The notes under the pieces were generated by a model, which made no database searches, had not been told where the DNA came from, and saw only the letters and a program-made list of their open reading frames with translations. This document shows, in pieces, positions 17,701 to 25,806 of a stretch of DNA of 64,000 nucleotides. The first letter of the stretch is position 1. Each line of letters opens with the position of its first letter. Source of the DNA: JAVBMV01 sp031552145 (GTDB lineage: Bacteria; Myxococcota; Myxococcia; Myxococcales; UBA5297). The translations under genes were made by a program, and so were the position numbers. The stretch lies in assembly GCA_031552145.1 (NCBI GenBank), contig JAVBMV010000003.1, forward strand, positions 186,001 through 250,000. The letters run 5' to 3'.

Positions 17701-20700
17701 CGACGGAGCGGACGTCGAAATTCCCTGGCTCGACGGCGTCACCGAGCTGACGCTGGCCATTACCTCCGACGGCTGCTACCAGCCGGGAGCGCTCCAGGTG
17801 AATGGCCGCCGATACCGGCCGGTCCAAGATCCGAGCGACCCCTCACTCTGGACCGTAGTAATCCCGGCACCCGCCCAAGGCGAGACACTCGAGGGGACCG
17901 TCGAACAATTTTACCGTATTCCATTCTCGGTGACCTGTGGACCCGGCGGCCGCTGCGACTTTCCGGTCGACCGGTATGAGCTCGACGCCGCGCCCGAGAC
18001 CTTCCGTATCGTCCAATATGAGCATGGCGATCTCCTCTTTCATCCGGACGCCTGGCACCACGTTGGGCACCTGGAGATCAACGGCGTCCCCGTCTCGACG
18101 GCGCAGGATGGCCATCGCCTCTATGCCTGGGACTATGCCTATCTCTGGACCGACGACCTCGATGGATATGCGACCTGTCCCGCCGGAAAGAGCATCCCGA
18201 TTGTAGTCACCTTCGAGGAGAACGCGCCGCTCGCCGTCACCGTGCTCTCCGCCGCCCCTGAATTTCAATTCTCATCGGGCAGCGCGCCCGGAGCGCAAGA
18301 CTACCAGGTGCTCTCGAGCAGCGGCACACGCTATTCGACGGCGCCCCTGGGAGCATCCCACTACATCGAATGTTCGGCGAACGCGCAGCAGAAGCTCGTG
18401 GCGGTGGTCGTCAATGGCATCTCCGTCGCCGGGGAGACGCTGGTCGACTACCAGAACTGTGCCCTCTTCTTCCCTCCCGCCCTGCAGGTCGCCGGGGTCG
18501 AGAACCTGGTCGAGTTCGTCTTTGCCGAGGAGGCCTTTACGGTCACCGCGGAGAACGCCGCCGGGCACGAGTTCTTCGGTCTCGTGGCGCCCTCGGCAAA
18601 GAACTATTCGAGAGGCTCGATCGCGAGCTTCAAGATCTATCCGGCACCGGGTTACGAGGTCGACACGGTGATACGGCGGACGGGGGGCACCTCTGTCGAC
18701 GCCCGGAGCGACTGCACCATCGACGGAGGTACCCAGATTGCGCTCTGCGCGCACGCGGTGAACGAAGCGCTCGCCTACATCGTGGCCTTCAAGGAGCGCG
18801 TGAGCGGCGAGGTGGCGGTCGTCGCGGCTCCGAGGACCGGGCAAGAGCTCTTTGGACTCGTGACGCCGGGACAGAAGCGCTACGCCTCGAACAGCTCAAT
18901 CACCTTCTTGATCGTTCCGGCGCCGGGCTATGAGCTGGAGAGCGTGACGCGCACGGCAGGCGGTGTGACGAGCGATGCCTTTGGAGAGTGCGCCATCGAC
19001 GCGGTGACCCACGCCGCCACCTGTACGCGAGGCGGAGTCACCGAAGACCTGCGTTACGAGGTGACCTTCAAGGCCATACGCTCGACGGATGTCCTGGTCA
19101 CAGTCGCGGTGAGGCCCGGCCAGGAACTCCACGGCATCGCCGCGCCCGCGAGCCGGAGCTACGCTTCCGGGAGCACGATCCACTTCTCGGTGATGCCGGC
19201 CTCCGGTTTCGAGGTGGACGAGGTAGCGGTCTCGGTCGCCTCCACGCCCCCAACCGATGCCTTGGGCGACTGCGCCATCGACGCGAAGACCCACGTGGCG
19301 CTCTGCGAGCGGCCGGGGGTGGTCGAGGCGCTCGCCTTCGAGGTCTCGTTCAAGCCCATCACCCACAAGCTCTACGTCGAGGCCAATATCGAAGGCCTCG
19401 AGTGTACGCGTTCGAGCGCAGCAGACTCCGTAATTACTGCGGCGGTGGCGCCCGCCTTCCTCGTCGAACATGGCGAGGATGAATCGGTGACCTGCGGCCT
19501 GCCGCCGGGACAACAGCTCGTGGGCGCCTTCGTCAATGGAATCGCAGCCTGGTCCGATGGCGCGTTGGGCACGATCCGCGCCGTGGGGATCACCCGGAAT
19601 AGTGCGGTCAAGTTCGTCTACGCGCCCTTGCCCGCAAGTCCATTCCATATCAACGCGGTGGCCAGCTCGGGCCAAGAGCTTCTCGGCACGATCTCGCCCG
19701 CCCAGCAGGTCGTGGCGGATGGCGCGACGGGGAGCATCGATATCCTCCCCGCCCATGGCTATGTCGTCGACTCGGTGACGACGCCCGCGGGAGAGGTGAC
19801 CTGCACGCCGCCGCTCGGCGGAAATGGGCCGACGCGCTGCGTGACGCCGCCGGTCGCCTCGCAGGAGATGCTCGTCACCGTGGTCTTCAAGGCAGCCACA
19901 TACCGGCTCTTCATCGACTCGAATGTCGCAGGGTTGACCTGTACGCGCTCGAGCGCCTCGGATTCGGTAGTCACCTCCTCGCCGGGACAGCCCTCCTTCC
20001 CGGTGACCTTTGGGACGAATGAGCTCGTGACCTGTGGCCTCCCTTCGGGGAAGCTCCTCTCGAGCGCCTTCATCGATGGGCTCGCCGCGTGGTACGACGC
20101 CACCGCTGGTTCGGTGATGGTCGCGAAGATCGATGGCGATACCACCGTCACTCTCATCTATTCGAATGGCTCGCCGGGAGGCGAGCTCCTCGTCACCTCG
20201 CTCACACCGGCACACGGGACACTCGGCTGCACCCTCTCGACCGAGTCGGTCGAGCCTTACTCCCCGCTCCTGGCGCCGGAGCGCTCGAAGGTGCTCTGCG
20301 TCGCCGTGGCCGAGCCCGGCTACACAGTAGTGAGCCTGATCGACTCGACCTTCAGCGCCGCGGAGGTGGTCACCGCGCTGGAGAAGACCGGGCCGCGGAG
20401 CTGGAGCTACAGCATCGAGCAGCTGCTCGTCGATCATGTGCTGCGGGTCCTCTTCAAGAAGGAGCTCGGCGCGGCCTGTGGCGGCGCGGAGGAATGTGCT
20501 TCGACCTTCTGTGTCGATGGGCTCTGCTGCGACTCGCGCTGTGATGGCCAGTGCGAACAGTGCTCTGGCAACGGCGCCTGCCTCCCCACGCCGGCGGGTG
20601 AGGCCCCGCTCTCTCCCCGCGCCGCATGTGTCGACCAAGGGAGTTGCGCCGGAGCGTGCAACGGACTCGATCGCGTCGCCTGCCACTATCCGCGCGATGA

Positions 20701-22663
20701 GCGCTGTTCTCCAGCGCGCTGCGCCGAGTGTGTCGGAGGCAACTGCGTCGACGGGCTCTGCTGCGACGCCCCTTGTGCCGATTCATGCGCCGCTTGCGAC
20801 CTCTCGGGCAGCGAGGGGCTCTGTATGCCACTCCCCGCCGGCGCCGCCCCCCACGGCGCGCGTGCCCCCTGCCGAGGTGATGGCTCGCTCTGCAGCGGCG
20901 CGTGCGATGGGACACGCTCAGTCTGCGCCTATCCGCCCGCGACGCTCACCTGTACCGAGGCACGATGCGAGGGGGAGTTCTTGGTCGGCGAGGCGCTCTG
21001 CGACGGCGCGGGCGCCTGCGGCACCCCATCCATGACCACCTGCTCGCCCTTCCGGTGTGAGCGTACTCGCGATGGCGAAGCGCGTTGCGCCAAGGCGTGC
21101 GACAGCTCCGACGACTGCGCCGAAGGGCATCTCTGCTTGGGCCATCGCTGCGTGCCGCCCTCGGCGCTCGGCGGCGCGCAAGGCACCGCCGGATGTTCCG
21201 CCACGTCACAGGCGCCCTCGAGCCTCGCCCTGCTCCTCTTGGCGACGCTCCTCTGGCTCTTTCGGCGCCAGCGCGCCGCCCCGACACTCCTCCCGCTCTT
21301 CGTCTTCATCGCGGGCGTCGCATCCTTCGGACCTCGCGCAGCGCTGGCGCAGCGCTACGAACAGGCCTTCGTTCTGCAGCGCTTCCAGCCGCCGCTCCAA
21401 TCGCATGACGTCCTGGGAACGAGCTCGGCGCTGACTCCCGGCGCGCTCGAGCTCTCCGTCGGCGCCTATCTCAACTATGCCTCCGAGCCGCTGCGCCTCA
21501 AGAGCGCGTCGAGCAACGAGGTTATCATTCGGGATCAGACGGCGCTCGATCTGGGTGTGTCGCTCGGCCTCGGAGAGCGCTTCGAGCTCTCGGCGGTCTT
21601 GCCGATGACGCTCGACCTTCGCGGTGGCGATCTGGGGGGACTGATCCCGCCGGCCACGGGCGATTTTCATTCAGCATCGATCGCGGGCCTGCGCCTGACT
21701 CCCAAGCTCCGGCTCGCCTCGGCAGGCCCCTTTCATCTCGCGGCCGCCATGCCGCTCTATCTGCCCTTGGGCACGACTCCCTACCTCAGTGGCTCCAGCT
21801 CGCTCAATCCGATGTTGCTCGGAGAATATGTGGGCGAAGACTTCCGCCTCTTGGCCAACGTGGGCTTCCTCGGGCGCGGCGCGGCGGAGTTCCTCGACGT
21901 CGCGATCGGTCCCGCCGTCACCTTCGGCCTGGGCGGCGAGCTTCCCTTCACGGCTCGCGGCGAGCGCTTCGCCTTGCAGGCGACGCTCGCGGGAGAGAAG
22001 GGGCTCACGCACGGCGGGATGAAGGAGCTCCCACTCGAACTATTGGGCGCGCTCAAGTGGCAAGCAGCTGACGGGCTCGCGGTGACGATCGGCGGCGGCC
22101 CGGGGTTGACGACGGGCTATGGTTCGCCGCGCTTCCGCTTTCTCGCGGGAGTCCTCTATTCGCTGGGCTCTCTCTCCGCCAAGGAGGCCGCGCCGAGGGA
22201 GAGCTGCCCGGTCTGCGAGAGCCCCACCGACGTCGAGGCGCCTCCGGCGCCACGCCCGCCCCCAAAGGAGGAGACGCCCTGTCCTCCCGCCGAGCTCTCC
22301 GGTGATCAGATCGTGCTCCTGGAGCCGGTCTTCTTCGCGACCGACCAGGACGTGATCCTCTTCTCGTCCTACCGCGTCCTCTCCGCCGTCGCCGACATTC
22401 TGAAGAAGCACCCCGAGGTGCGGCAGGTCCGCATCGAGGGGCACACCGACAACGTCGCTCCCGCCAAGTACAACCTCGACCTCTCGAAGCGGCGCGCCGC
22501 GAATGTCCGCTCCTTCTTGATTCAGGAGGGCATCGAGCCAGCGCGCCTCGTCAGCGAGGGCTATGGACTAGAGCGGCCCATCGACACGAACGAGACCGAG
22601 GCGGGGCGCGCCAACAATCGCCGAGTCATGTTCGTGATCACGAAACGGGAGGGGGGCCAGTGA
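11789..22663 (+). CDS. Giant (3,624 aa) repeat lipoprotein with internal sorting-like signal, beta-barrel and OmpA domain
   Basis: One uninterrupted frame encodes several modules in order. (1) A lipoprotein-type signal ends LASASAC-G near residue 18. (2) A beta-rich region runs to about 440. (3) About 30 Cys-rich units, core GYHDDGxGxC, span about 445-1617. (4) A beta-rich middle follows to about 2240. (5) InlB-like repeats (core GLVxPxxKxYxxGS...APGYEV) and related domains run to about 2860. (6) Cys-rich CVDGLCCD modules lie at about 2890-3125. (7) A Gly3135-Cys3136, hydrophobic span 3146-3158 and RRQR resemble a MYXO-CTERM tail. (8) A second hydrophobic span, 3166-3180, ends in an ALA-Q cleavage-like site. 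(9) A beta-barrel covers about 3188-3480. (10) An OmpA peptidoglycan-binding domain (GHTDN...NLDLSKRRA) ends the protein. The product is probably anchored in the outer membrane with the repeats exposed; no function is known. A fusion of two ancestral genes at module 7/8 is inferred. Confidence 0.85.
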   Translation: MKYPFCALFVLLASASACGQPEVGAPTGESRLAASACTDDAQCTGGMICSSGECIYAVGLVRYPSLGEAWAEGPAYLRKGAVGEYLLSFAPAPTTYLATLTIPIPQGALFAGPMLAYTSHFCRLPAIDSAEAIVCDYPAIANNTLGRIGFKLKAVGTQGQRIDLSSNPPRFENLGIEPSSVVYRPPGGTEIRNDYLDLAVRVDIDWHDRSNGAAVTRPAPDYRPSLTLTLTNQGTLTAEEVAWEMRDRSVPLIATAGSAVTRIDFTCKTFGQATWATAPTLANNTLSQSLGTVKRLAPGASVQCIGVVNQRCLGTSTLEKALFCNSSIPTPSSLEVEARVVGVKDWAASGAPSGYPSDSARIYGFTHDTQALGGTQKITSMGNWLRLHQWTVDGDTWFRSGNLHAGVAAMWTREGFIDTPTRSYGMWIPYLNYERHYQPAPGFEITGICSENTQSGLYCSSKRCPEGYHRNGVQGPIGSSWEMVCAPDTLDPAGSKQTGYCWNPSLYVGPGLDCKAICAPSGWYSSDDDPYYDNGLGQCIASGGACATGHGATAPSCSKSCVAGYNDDGRALGVCVAAGTCALGRTFAGGACPSACDPGYHKDGTENCIKDVAGYCAAGHYTGLSPESCASACVQPGYVDDGTGNGTCTVSTNCPLGRSFVGGRCSSICDLPGYYDDGRGTCIASGASCAAGHGTTAPSCTSACQTGYHDDGSGTATCVANTLTRYCPIGRFDPGTGACTSSCQSGFHDNGQGKGVCIANGDPTCAGAGAATRIYDPVRESCDCPSGYHEDGLGNCVNTTARYCPLGRYVAATGECAATCIQPGYHDDGQGIGNCKADSDLTAPCAALRTYEPIARSCLCQTGYHEKGDGTCAADSAGRHCPNGRYIAATGDCAADCIQAGFHDDGQNKGICIADDSSTPCQLVSAGLYRDYDPVTKSCSCPAGYHDNGLGACIAGGIRYCPVGQFDAATGLCSPACIQPGYHDTRAPVATARVCAQGTACAGNRLYDEDMNDCLCPNLTHDDGTGGGDCIDNAASKLCADGHTYVAGACTTSCTDPLYHDDGRGRGICVLNTAATKCFSGYTWNGTTLSCPCTGHDKQDGLGTCATGTTCGSYSTFNAGLNQCLCNAGYHDNGQGACIADAATYCATGHYDGEGCSRACQPLFHDNGAGTNTCVADNAALPCQLISTGLYRDYDPLARSCTCPAGYHEKGDGICGLDSAGACGSYRVYEPVSRTCPCAAGYYETGRGGTCLNNTAPTYCAIGHFNGTSCDRSCTQPRFHDSGAGTNTCIADNAAAPCPAGRTYDPVARTCACAPGYHENGAGTCVNTATCATGRSYNATLDLCSAECIVTYHDNGRGTCITDTSGNYCALGHFNGESCDRTCSQPKFHDNGAGANTCLADNAALPCQLISTGLYRDYDPLLRSCTCPSGYHEKGDGTCGLDSGSVCATGRAYEPATRSCPCSATYHDDGRGGCVSNTANYCALGHYVGSDLCSGACAQVGFHDDGSGMERCLGDASAVKCAASSIWDASALRCVTGCSAAGYHDDGTGNCVKDGTVNYCNGHAYDGATGTCVGALCVQSGFHDDGTGKCVADDATTGYCGGGLYPSPTSGKCSPFHPDPSTYNHANNGIYPFQTNLQVEALGGERPPPGQTLAVYQTELQSLGHLDTLYANRAMEYVDIYQNCPRCAAVTLSADWTDARGALHHDVTPIENRNEAKAAEAWVPARVEHRLTIEPLLYSEAGTLMMLPVSAFFGDSVNMWPAKLDFHNLVPSELPIRPYLGGTHWSTATLSAPKRSAAAPTQGGALDLELPDAIYLLFQRVDTVQIICDDGDCECSGSNGGKIPGIQTTPFKCGCTKKEFDEGSCNGGVLWFNDSTVTFTKRSPAAVPQFNLNATSFWRRNVSQNSDDYSMLDAANAPNRVPQLRFEAPTSKLHLNQLRYANDGWGAFLPPYRPPSIALMGVAGSPDVPIADGADVEIPWLDGVTELTLAITSDGCYQPGALQVNGRRYRPVQDPSDPSLWTVVIPAPAQGETLEGTVEQFYRIPFSVTCGPGGRCDFPVDRYELDAAPETFRIVQYEHGDLLFHPDAWHHVGHLEINGVPVSTAQDGHRLYAWDYAYLWTDDLDGYATCPAGKSIPIVVTFEENAPLAVTVLSAAPEFQFSSGSAPGAQDYQVLSSSGTRYSTAPLGASHYIECSANAQQKLVAVVVNGISVAGETLVDYQNCALFFPPALQVAGVENLVEFVFAEEAFTVTAENAAGHEFFGLVAPSAKNYSRGSIASFKIYPAPGYEVDTVIRRTGGTSVDARSDCTIDGGTQIALCAHAVNEALAYIVAFKERVSGEVAVVAAPRTGQELFGLVTPGQKRYASNSSITFLIVPAPGYELESVTRTAGGVTSDAFGECAIDAVTHAATCTRGGVTEDLRYEVTFKAIRSTDVLVTVAVRPGQELHGIAAPASRSYASGSTIHFSVMPASGFEVDEVAVSVASTPPTDALGDCAIDAKTHVALCERPGVVEALAFEVSFKPITHKLYVEANIEGLECTRSSAADSVITAAVAPAFLVEHGEDESVTCGLPPGQQLVGAFVNGIAAWSDGALGTIRAVGITRNSAVKFVYAPLPASPFHINAVASSGQELLGTISPAQQVVADGATGSIDILPAHGYVVDSVTTPAGEVTCTPPLGGNGPTRCVTPPVASQEMLVTVVFKAATYRLFIDSNVAGLTCTRSSASDSVVTSSPGQPSFPVTFGTNELVTCGLPSGKLLSSAFIDGLAAWYDATAGSVMVAKIDGDTTVTLIYSNGSPGGELLVTSLTPAHGTLGCTLSTESVEPYSPLLAPERSKVLCVAVAEPGYTVVSLIDSTFSAAEVVTALEKTGPRSWSYSIEQLLVDHVLRVLFKKELGAACGGAEECASTFCVDGLCCDSRCDGQCEQCSGNGACLPTPAGEAPLSPRAACVDQGSCAGACNGLDRVACHYPRDERCSPARCAECVGGNCVDGLCCDAPCADSCAACDLSGSEGLCMPLPAGAAPHGARAPCRGDGSLCSGACDGTRSVCAYPPATLTCTEARCEGEFLVGEALCDGAGACGTPSMTTCSPFRCERTRDGEARCAKACDSSDDCAEGHLCLGHRCVPPSALGGAQGTAGCSATSQAPSSLALLLLATLLWLFRRQRAAPTLLPLFVFIAGVASFGPRAALAQRYEQAFVLQRFQPPLQSHDVLGTSSALTPGALELSVGAYLNYASEPLRLKSASSNEVIIRDQTALDLGVSLGLGERFELSAVLPMTLDLRGGDLGGLIPPATGDFHSASIAGLRLTPKLRLASAGPFHLAAAMPLYLPLGTTPYLSGSSSLNPMLLGEYVGEDFRLLANVGFLGRGAAEFLDVAIGPAVTFGLGGELPFTARGERFALQATLAGEKGLTHGGMKELPLELLGALKWQAADGLAVTIGGGPGLTTGYGSPRFRFLAGVLYSLGSLSAKEAAPRESCPVCESPTDVEAPPAPRPPPKEETPCPPAELSGDQIVLLEPVFFATDQDVILFSSYRVLSAVADILKKHPEVRQVRIEGHTDNVAPAKYNLDLSKRRAANVRSFLIQEGIEPARLVSEGYGLERPIDTNETEAGRANNRRVMFVITKREGGQ
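13150..16640 (+). repeat. About 30 tandem Cys-rich coding repeats (GYHDDGxGxC type)
   Basis: Within the giant surface gene, units of about 25-40 codons repeat around the core G(Y/F)H(D/E)(D/N)GxGxC(I/V), alternating with YCxxGxY or CxxGRxYxP segments. Each unit has 2-4 Cys, suggesting small disulfide-bonded EGF-like folds. Some units are recent copies: 15315-15446 and 15987-16118 are both 132 bp and differ at 21 positions by my count. A third, older relative lies near 14540-14640. Confidence 0.85.
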
Positions 22664-22681
22664 GCGTGCGCTGGCCGCCCC
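22651..22681 (+). terminator. Hairpin overlapping the stop of the giant gene
   Basis: GGGGGGCCAG at 22651-22660 pairs with 22671-22681 (10 bp, one bulged G) around a 10-nt loop that contains the TGA stop. A weak T-rich tail (atctttct) follows. It sits in the 25-bp gap before the convergent S9 peptidase gene. Confidence 0.45.
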
Positions 22682-22688
22682 ATCTTTC

Positions 22689-24683
22689 TCAGCGCGCGGT
22701 GGCCGGCGCCGCTTCGTCCTGGCCCAGCAGATATTTGTCGAAGAAGAGGATCGTCGCCAGGTCCATGTAGTCGGCGTTAGCCTTCTTGGCGAAGCCGTGC
22801 CCCTCGTCCTTGGCCAGTAGGTACCAGACCTCTCCGCCGCGCTTCTTCACACCCTCGACGATCTGATCCGACTCGCTCGCGGGGACGCGCGGATCATTGG
22901 CGCCCTGCACGACAAAGAGCGGGACTCCGATCTTCTCCACGCGGGTGAGCGGGGAGATCTTCTCGAGGAAGGCGAGCATCTTGGGGTCGCGCTCGTCGCC
23001 ATATTCCACGCGTCGTAGATCCTGCCGATAGGGCATGGTGTTCTTCAGGAAGGTGACGAAGTTGCTGATGCCGACGTAGCTGATGCCGCAGCGTAGCTTG
23101 TCGCTGTAGTGCGTGAGCGAGGCGAGGCTCATGTAGCCGCCGTAGGAGCCGCCCATCACCGCGATCCGGCTCTTGTCCAGCTCGGGGCGGGTGGCGATCC
23201 AGTCGAGCAGCGCCCCGATGTCGCGCACCGAGTCCTCGCGCTTGAAGCCGTTGTCGAGCATCAGGAAGCGCTTGCCGTAGCCCGCCGAGCCACGCACATT
23301 GGGGTAGATCACCGCGGCGCCCTGCTCCTCCATTCTGTAGTTGCCAGCGCCCAGGAAGCGCGGCCGCGACTGCCCCTCGGGGCCACCGTGGACGTTGATG
23401 ATGACGGGGCGGGGGCCGGTGAAGCGCGCGGGAGGCATGAAGAGCATCGCGGGAATCTGGCGCGGCTTGCCCTCCACTTTATCGAAGGAGGGATAGGTGA
23501 AGAGCGTGGGCTCCGCGAAGGTGGAGGCGTCGAGGCCGCCGGTCTCGCTGTAGGTCCAGCGCGTGAGCGTCCCCTTGCGCGGCTCGAAGGAGTAGACGTC
23601 GCCGGAGGTACGCGGCCCGGTGAAGCCGAAGCCAATCGTCTCGCCGCCCCGCTTGAACTTGAGACCGCCCACCATCCCGAGCGGCAGCTGCGCCTGGGCG
23701 CCGACGGGCTTCCCCTCCGGGTCGGTCACATGGAGGATGGAGGCGCCATTTTCGTTGGTGGTGAAAGCGATGAGCGCGCCATCGTCGGAGAGCTCGAACT
23801 CCTCCACATCCCAGGAGATGGCGCTGGTGAGATACTTGGGCTTGAAGGCCTTGGCGCCGCGCTCGACGTAGGCGAGGCGCACGAAGTCATGGTCGCGGTC
23901 GGTAGTAAAATAGATGCGCTTGCCGTCGGGCGAATAGCGGGCCGAGGGGTTGGAGACGAGCGCCTTGCCGTGGGGCGTGAAGGGGCGCTTCTCTCCCGTG
24001 GCGACATCGATCAGGTGGAGGCGGCTGTCGTTGATCGAGACGTAGTGCAGGGCGATCAGCTCCTTGCCGTCGGGCGAGAAGTCGAGCGGCAACCACATGC
24101 CCTCGTTCTCGCAGAACCTCACGGGCTTCGCGTCGGGCTTCGAGAGATCGAGCAGGTAGAGGTCGTAGTCGCGCCCGTTGCGCATCGAGCTGGCGAAGGC
24201 GACCTGCGCGCTCTTCTTCGCGAAGATGGGGTGCTCGTTGCGGCTCTTGCCGTCGGTGAGCAGGTGGCGCCGCCCCGTGTCGCGCTCGAAGCGATAGAGC
24301 TGGTAGGCCTCGTTGCCGCCCACGTCCATCGAGAGGAGCAGGTAGCGGGCGCCCTCGACTGGGGGAACCAGCGCCTGGTCCACCTTCTCACCAAAAAAGG
24401 TGAGCTGCGTGCGGCGCCCGCCCGCGAAGGGGACGTGGTGCACCTGCGCCGTCTGCGCGAAGCGCGTGGTGATGAGCATGCCCTCGTCGCCGGGCAGCCA
24501 CGCCTGGAGCGAGGCGCTGCGCATGTTCTGATACTGCTGTAGCCGCCCCGCGAGTTCGAGGGGGATCTCCGGGACATTTTGGACGACCAAGTTCTCGCCG
24601 CGCGGGAGCGTGTCGGCGCCCTTCTGGGGCGCGCCCGCCTGGAGCAGGGCCAGGGCGGCGATGAGAGAGAGCGAGAGCTGCAT
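22689..24683 (-). CDS. S9 family peptidase (prolyl oligopeptidase / DPP IV-like)
   Basis: This 664-residue secreted serine peptidase has a short signal peptide, a beta-propeller built of TolB/WD40-like blades (about 60-400; FSPDGKELIAL, YSPDGKRIYFT) and a C-terminal alpha/beta-hydrolase domain. The catalytic triad is visible: Ser in GGSYGGY near 512, Asp in GANDPRVP near 595 and His in DEGHGF near 628. The oxyanion region HGGPEGQSRP is also present. Such enzymes cleave small peptides, often after Pro or from N-termini, in the periplasm or outside. It starts at ATG 24683 with AGGAGG just upstream, and lies 36 bp after cysA on the same strand, so it may be read through from the sulfate operon without sharing its function. 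Confidence 0.93.
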   Translation of the reverse strand: MQLSLSLIAALALLQAGAPQKGADTLPRGENLVVQNVPEIPLELAGRLQQYQNMRSASLQAWLPGDEGMLITTRFAQTAQVHHVPFAGGRRTQLTFFGEKVDQALVPPVEGARYLLLSMDVGGNEAYQLYRFERDTGRRHLLTDGKSRNEHPIFAKKSAQVAFASSMRNGRDYDLYLLDLSKPDAKPVRFCENEGMWLPLDFSPDGKELIALHYVSINDSRLHLIDVATGEKRPFTPHGKALVSNPSARYSPDGKRIYFTTDRDHDFVRLAYVERGAKAFKPKYLTSAISWDVEEFELSDDGALIAFTTNENGASILHVTDPEGKPVGAQAQLPLGMVGGLKFKRGGETIGFGFTGPRTSGDVYSFEPRKGTLTRWTYSETGGLDASTFAEPTLFTYPSFDKVEGKPRQIPAMLFMPPARFTGPRPVIINVHGGPEGQSRPRFLGAGNYRMEEQGAAVIYPNVRGSAGYGKRFLMLDNGFKREDSVRDIGALLDWIATRPELDKSRIAVMGGSYGGYMSLASLTHYSDKLRCGISYVGISNFVTFLKNTMPYRQDLRRVEYGDERDPKMLAFLEKISPLTRVEKIGVPLFVVQGANDPRVPASESDQIVEGVKKRGGEVWYLLAKDEGHGFAKKANADYMDLATILFFDKYLLGQDEAAPATAR

Positions 24684-24719
24684 AGGGCCTCCTTCAAGAG
24701 CGTTTGGAAAGCAGGCACC

Positions 24720-25802
24720 CTACCCTCCGGAGCGCGGCGGCGCCAACCCGCCCTCCTCGAAGATTCGCGCCCTGCGCACGGCGAGGCGATAGCGCTGCCC
24801 TACCGCGAGCCCCAGCTCCGCGCCGCGCCGCGCCTCGACCTCGATCCGAACGGGCTCCGTCTCTCCAGGCGCCCGCACCAGCAGCTTCAGAGCTGGCCCG
24901 GTGGGTTGAAGGCGCTCGACCATGACCAGCGCCCTGTTCTGCTCCAGCCCCACCTCCGCTTCCGTTCGCACGAGGTCCAGCTCGCTGGCGCGCAGATAGA
25001 CGAGCACCTTGCTTCCCTCGACGAAGCTGGGCGCCTCGACGCGCACGCCGCACACCTCGACACAGCCCTGCGCGACCACGCGCTTGAAGAGATTGGAGCC
25101 GCCGAGGAAATCGACGACGAAGGCGTTGGCGGGGCGCTCCCAAAGTTCCTGTGGAGTACCCAGCTGCTCGACGCGCCCCGCGTTCATCACGACGACGCGG
25201 TCGGCGATCTCGAAGGCCTCCTGCTGGTCGTGCGTCACGAAGAGGCTGGTGACGCCCAGCTCGCCATGGATGCGCCGCAACCAATCGCGGAGCTGTTGCC
25301 GCACGCGCGCGTCGAGCGCGCCGAAGGGCTCGTCGAGCAGCAAGAGCTTCGGCTCGGCGGCGAGCGCCCGCGCGAGGGCGACGCGCTGCTTCTGTCCTCC
25401 GGAGAGCTGCGCGGGGAGCCGCTCGCCCAGCGCGCCCAATCGCATCAGCTCGAGGAGCCACCCCACCCGCTCGCGCACGCGCGCCTTCGGCATCTTGCGC
25501 ACGCGCAGACCGAAGGCGACGTTCTCGAAGACGCTCAGGTGCTCGAAGAGCGCGTAGTTCTGGAAGACGAAGCCCACCTGGCGCGCCCGCACGTCGCGCC
25601 ACGTCACATCTTCGCCGCCAAAGAGCACCCGGCCGCGCTCGGGCAGCTCGAGCCCCGCGATGATGCGCAGCACGGTGGTCTTGCCCGAGCCCGACGGGCC
25701 GAGCAGCGCCATCAGCTCCCCCGACTGGACCGTGAAAGTGACGCCCTCGATGGCGTGGAAGGCGCCGAAGCTCTTATGGATCGCCTCGACCTCGACGCGC
25801 AT
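24720..25802 (-). CDS. cysA: Sulfate/thiosulfate ABC importer, ATP-binding subunit
   Basis: This 360-residue ATPase has Walker A GPSGSGKTT near residue 35, signature LSGGQKQRVALARAL near 130, Walker B LLLLDEPFGALD, an H-loop His in FVTHDQ, and a C-terminal TOBE-type region (about 280-350). It energises sulfate import with the CysT/CysW channel and the binding protein encoded upstream. The start is ATG 25802 (MRVEVEAIHKSFG), which removes a spurious Arg/Ser-rich extension and fits the family; it lies 4 bp after the cysW stop. The order sbp-cysT-cysW-cysA and tight spacing make one operon. Confidence 0.95.
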   Translation of the reverse strand: MRVEVEAIHKSFGAFHAIEGVTFTVQSGELMALLGPSGSGKTTVLRIIAGLELPERGRVLFGGEDVTWRDVRARQVGFVFQNYALFEHLSVFENVAFGLRVRKMPKARVRERVGWLLELMRLGALGERLPAQLSGGQKQRVALARALAAEPKLLLLDEPFGALDARVRQQLRDWLRRIHGELGVTSLFVTHDQQEAFEIADRVVVMNAGRVEQLGTPQELWERPANAFVVDFLGGSNLFKRVVAQGCVEVCGVRVEAPSFVEGSKVLVYLRASELDLVRTEAEVGLEQNRALVMVERLQPTGPALKLLVRAPGETEPVRIEVEARRGAELGLAVGQRYRLAVRRARIFEEGGLAPPRSGG

Positions 25803-25806
25803 CGCT

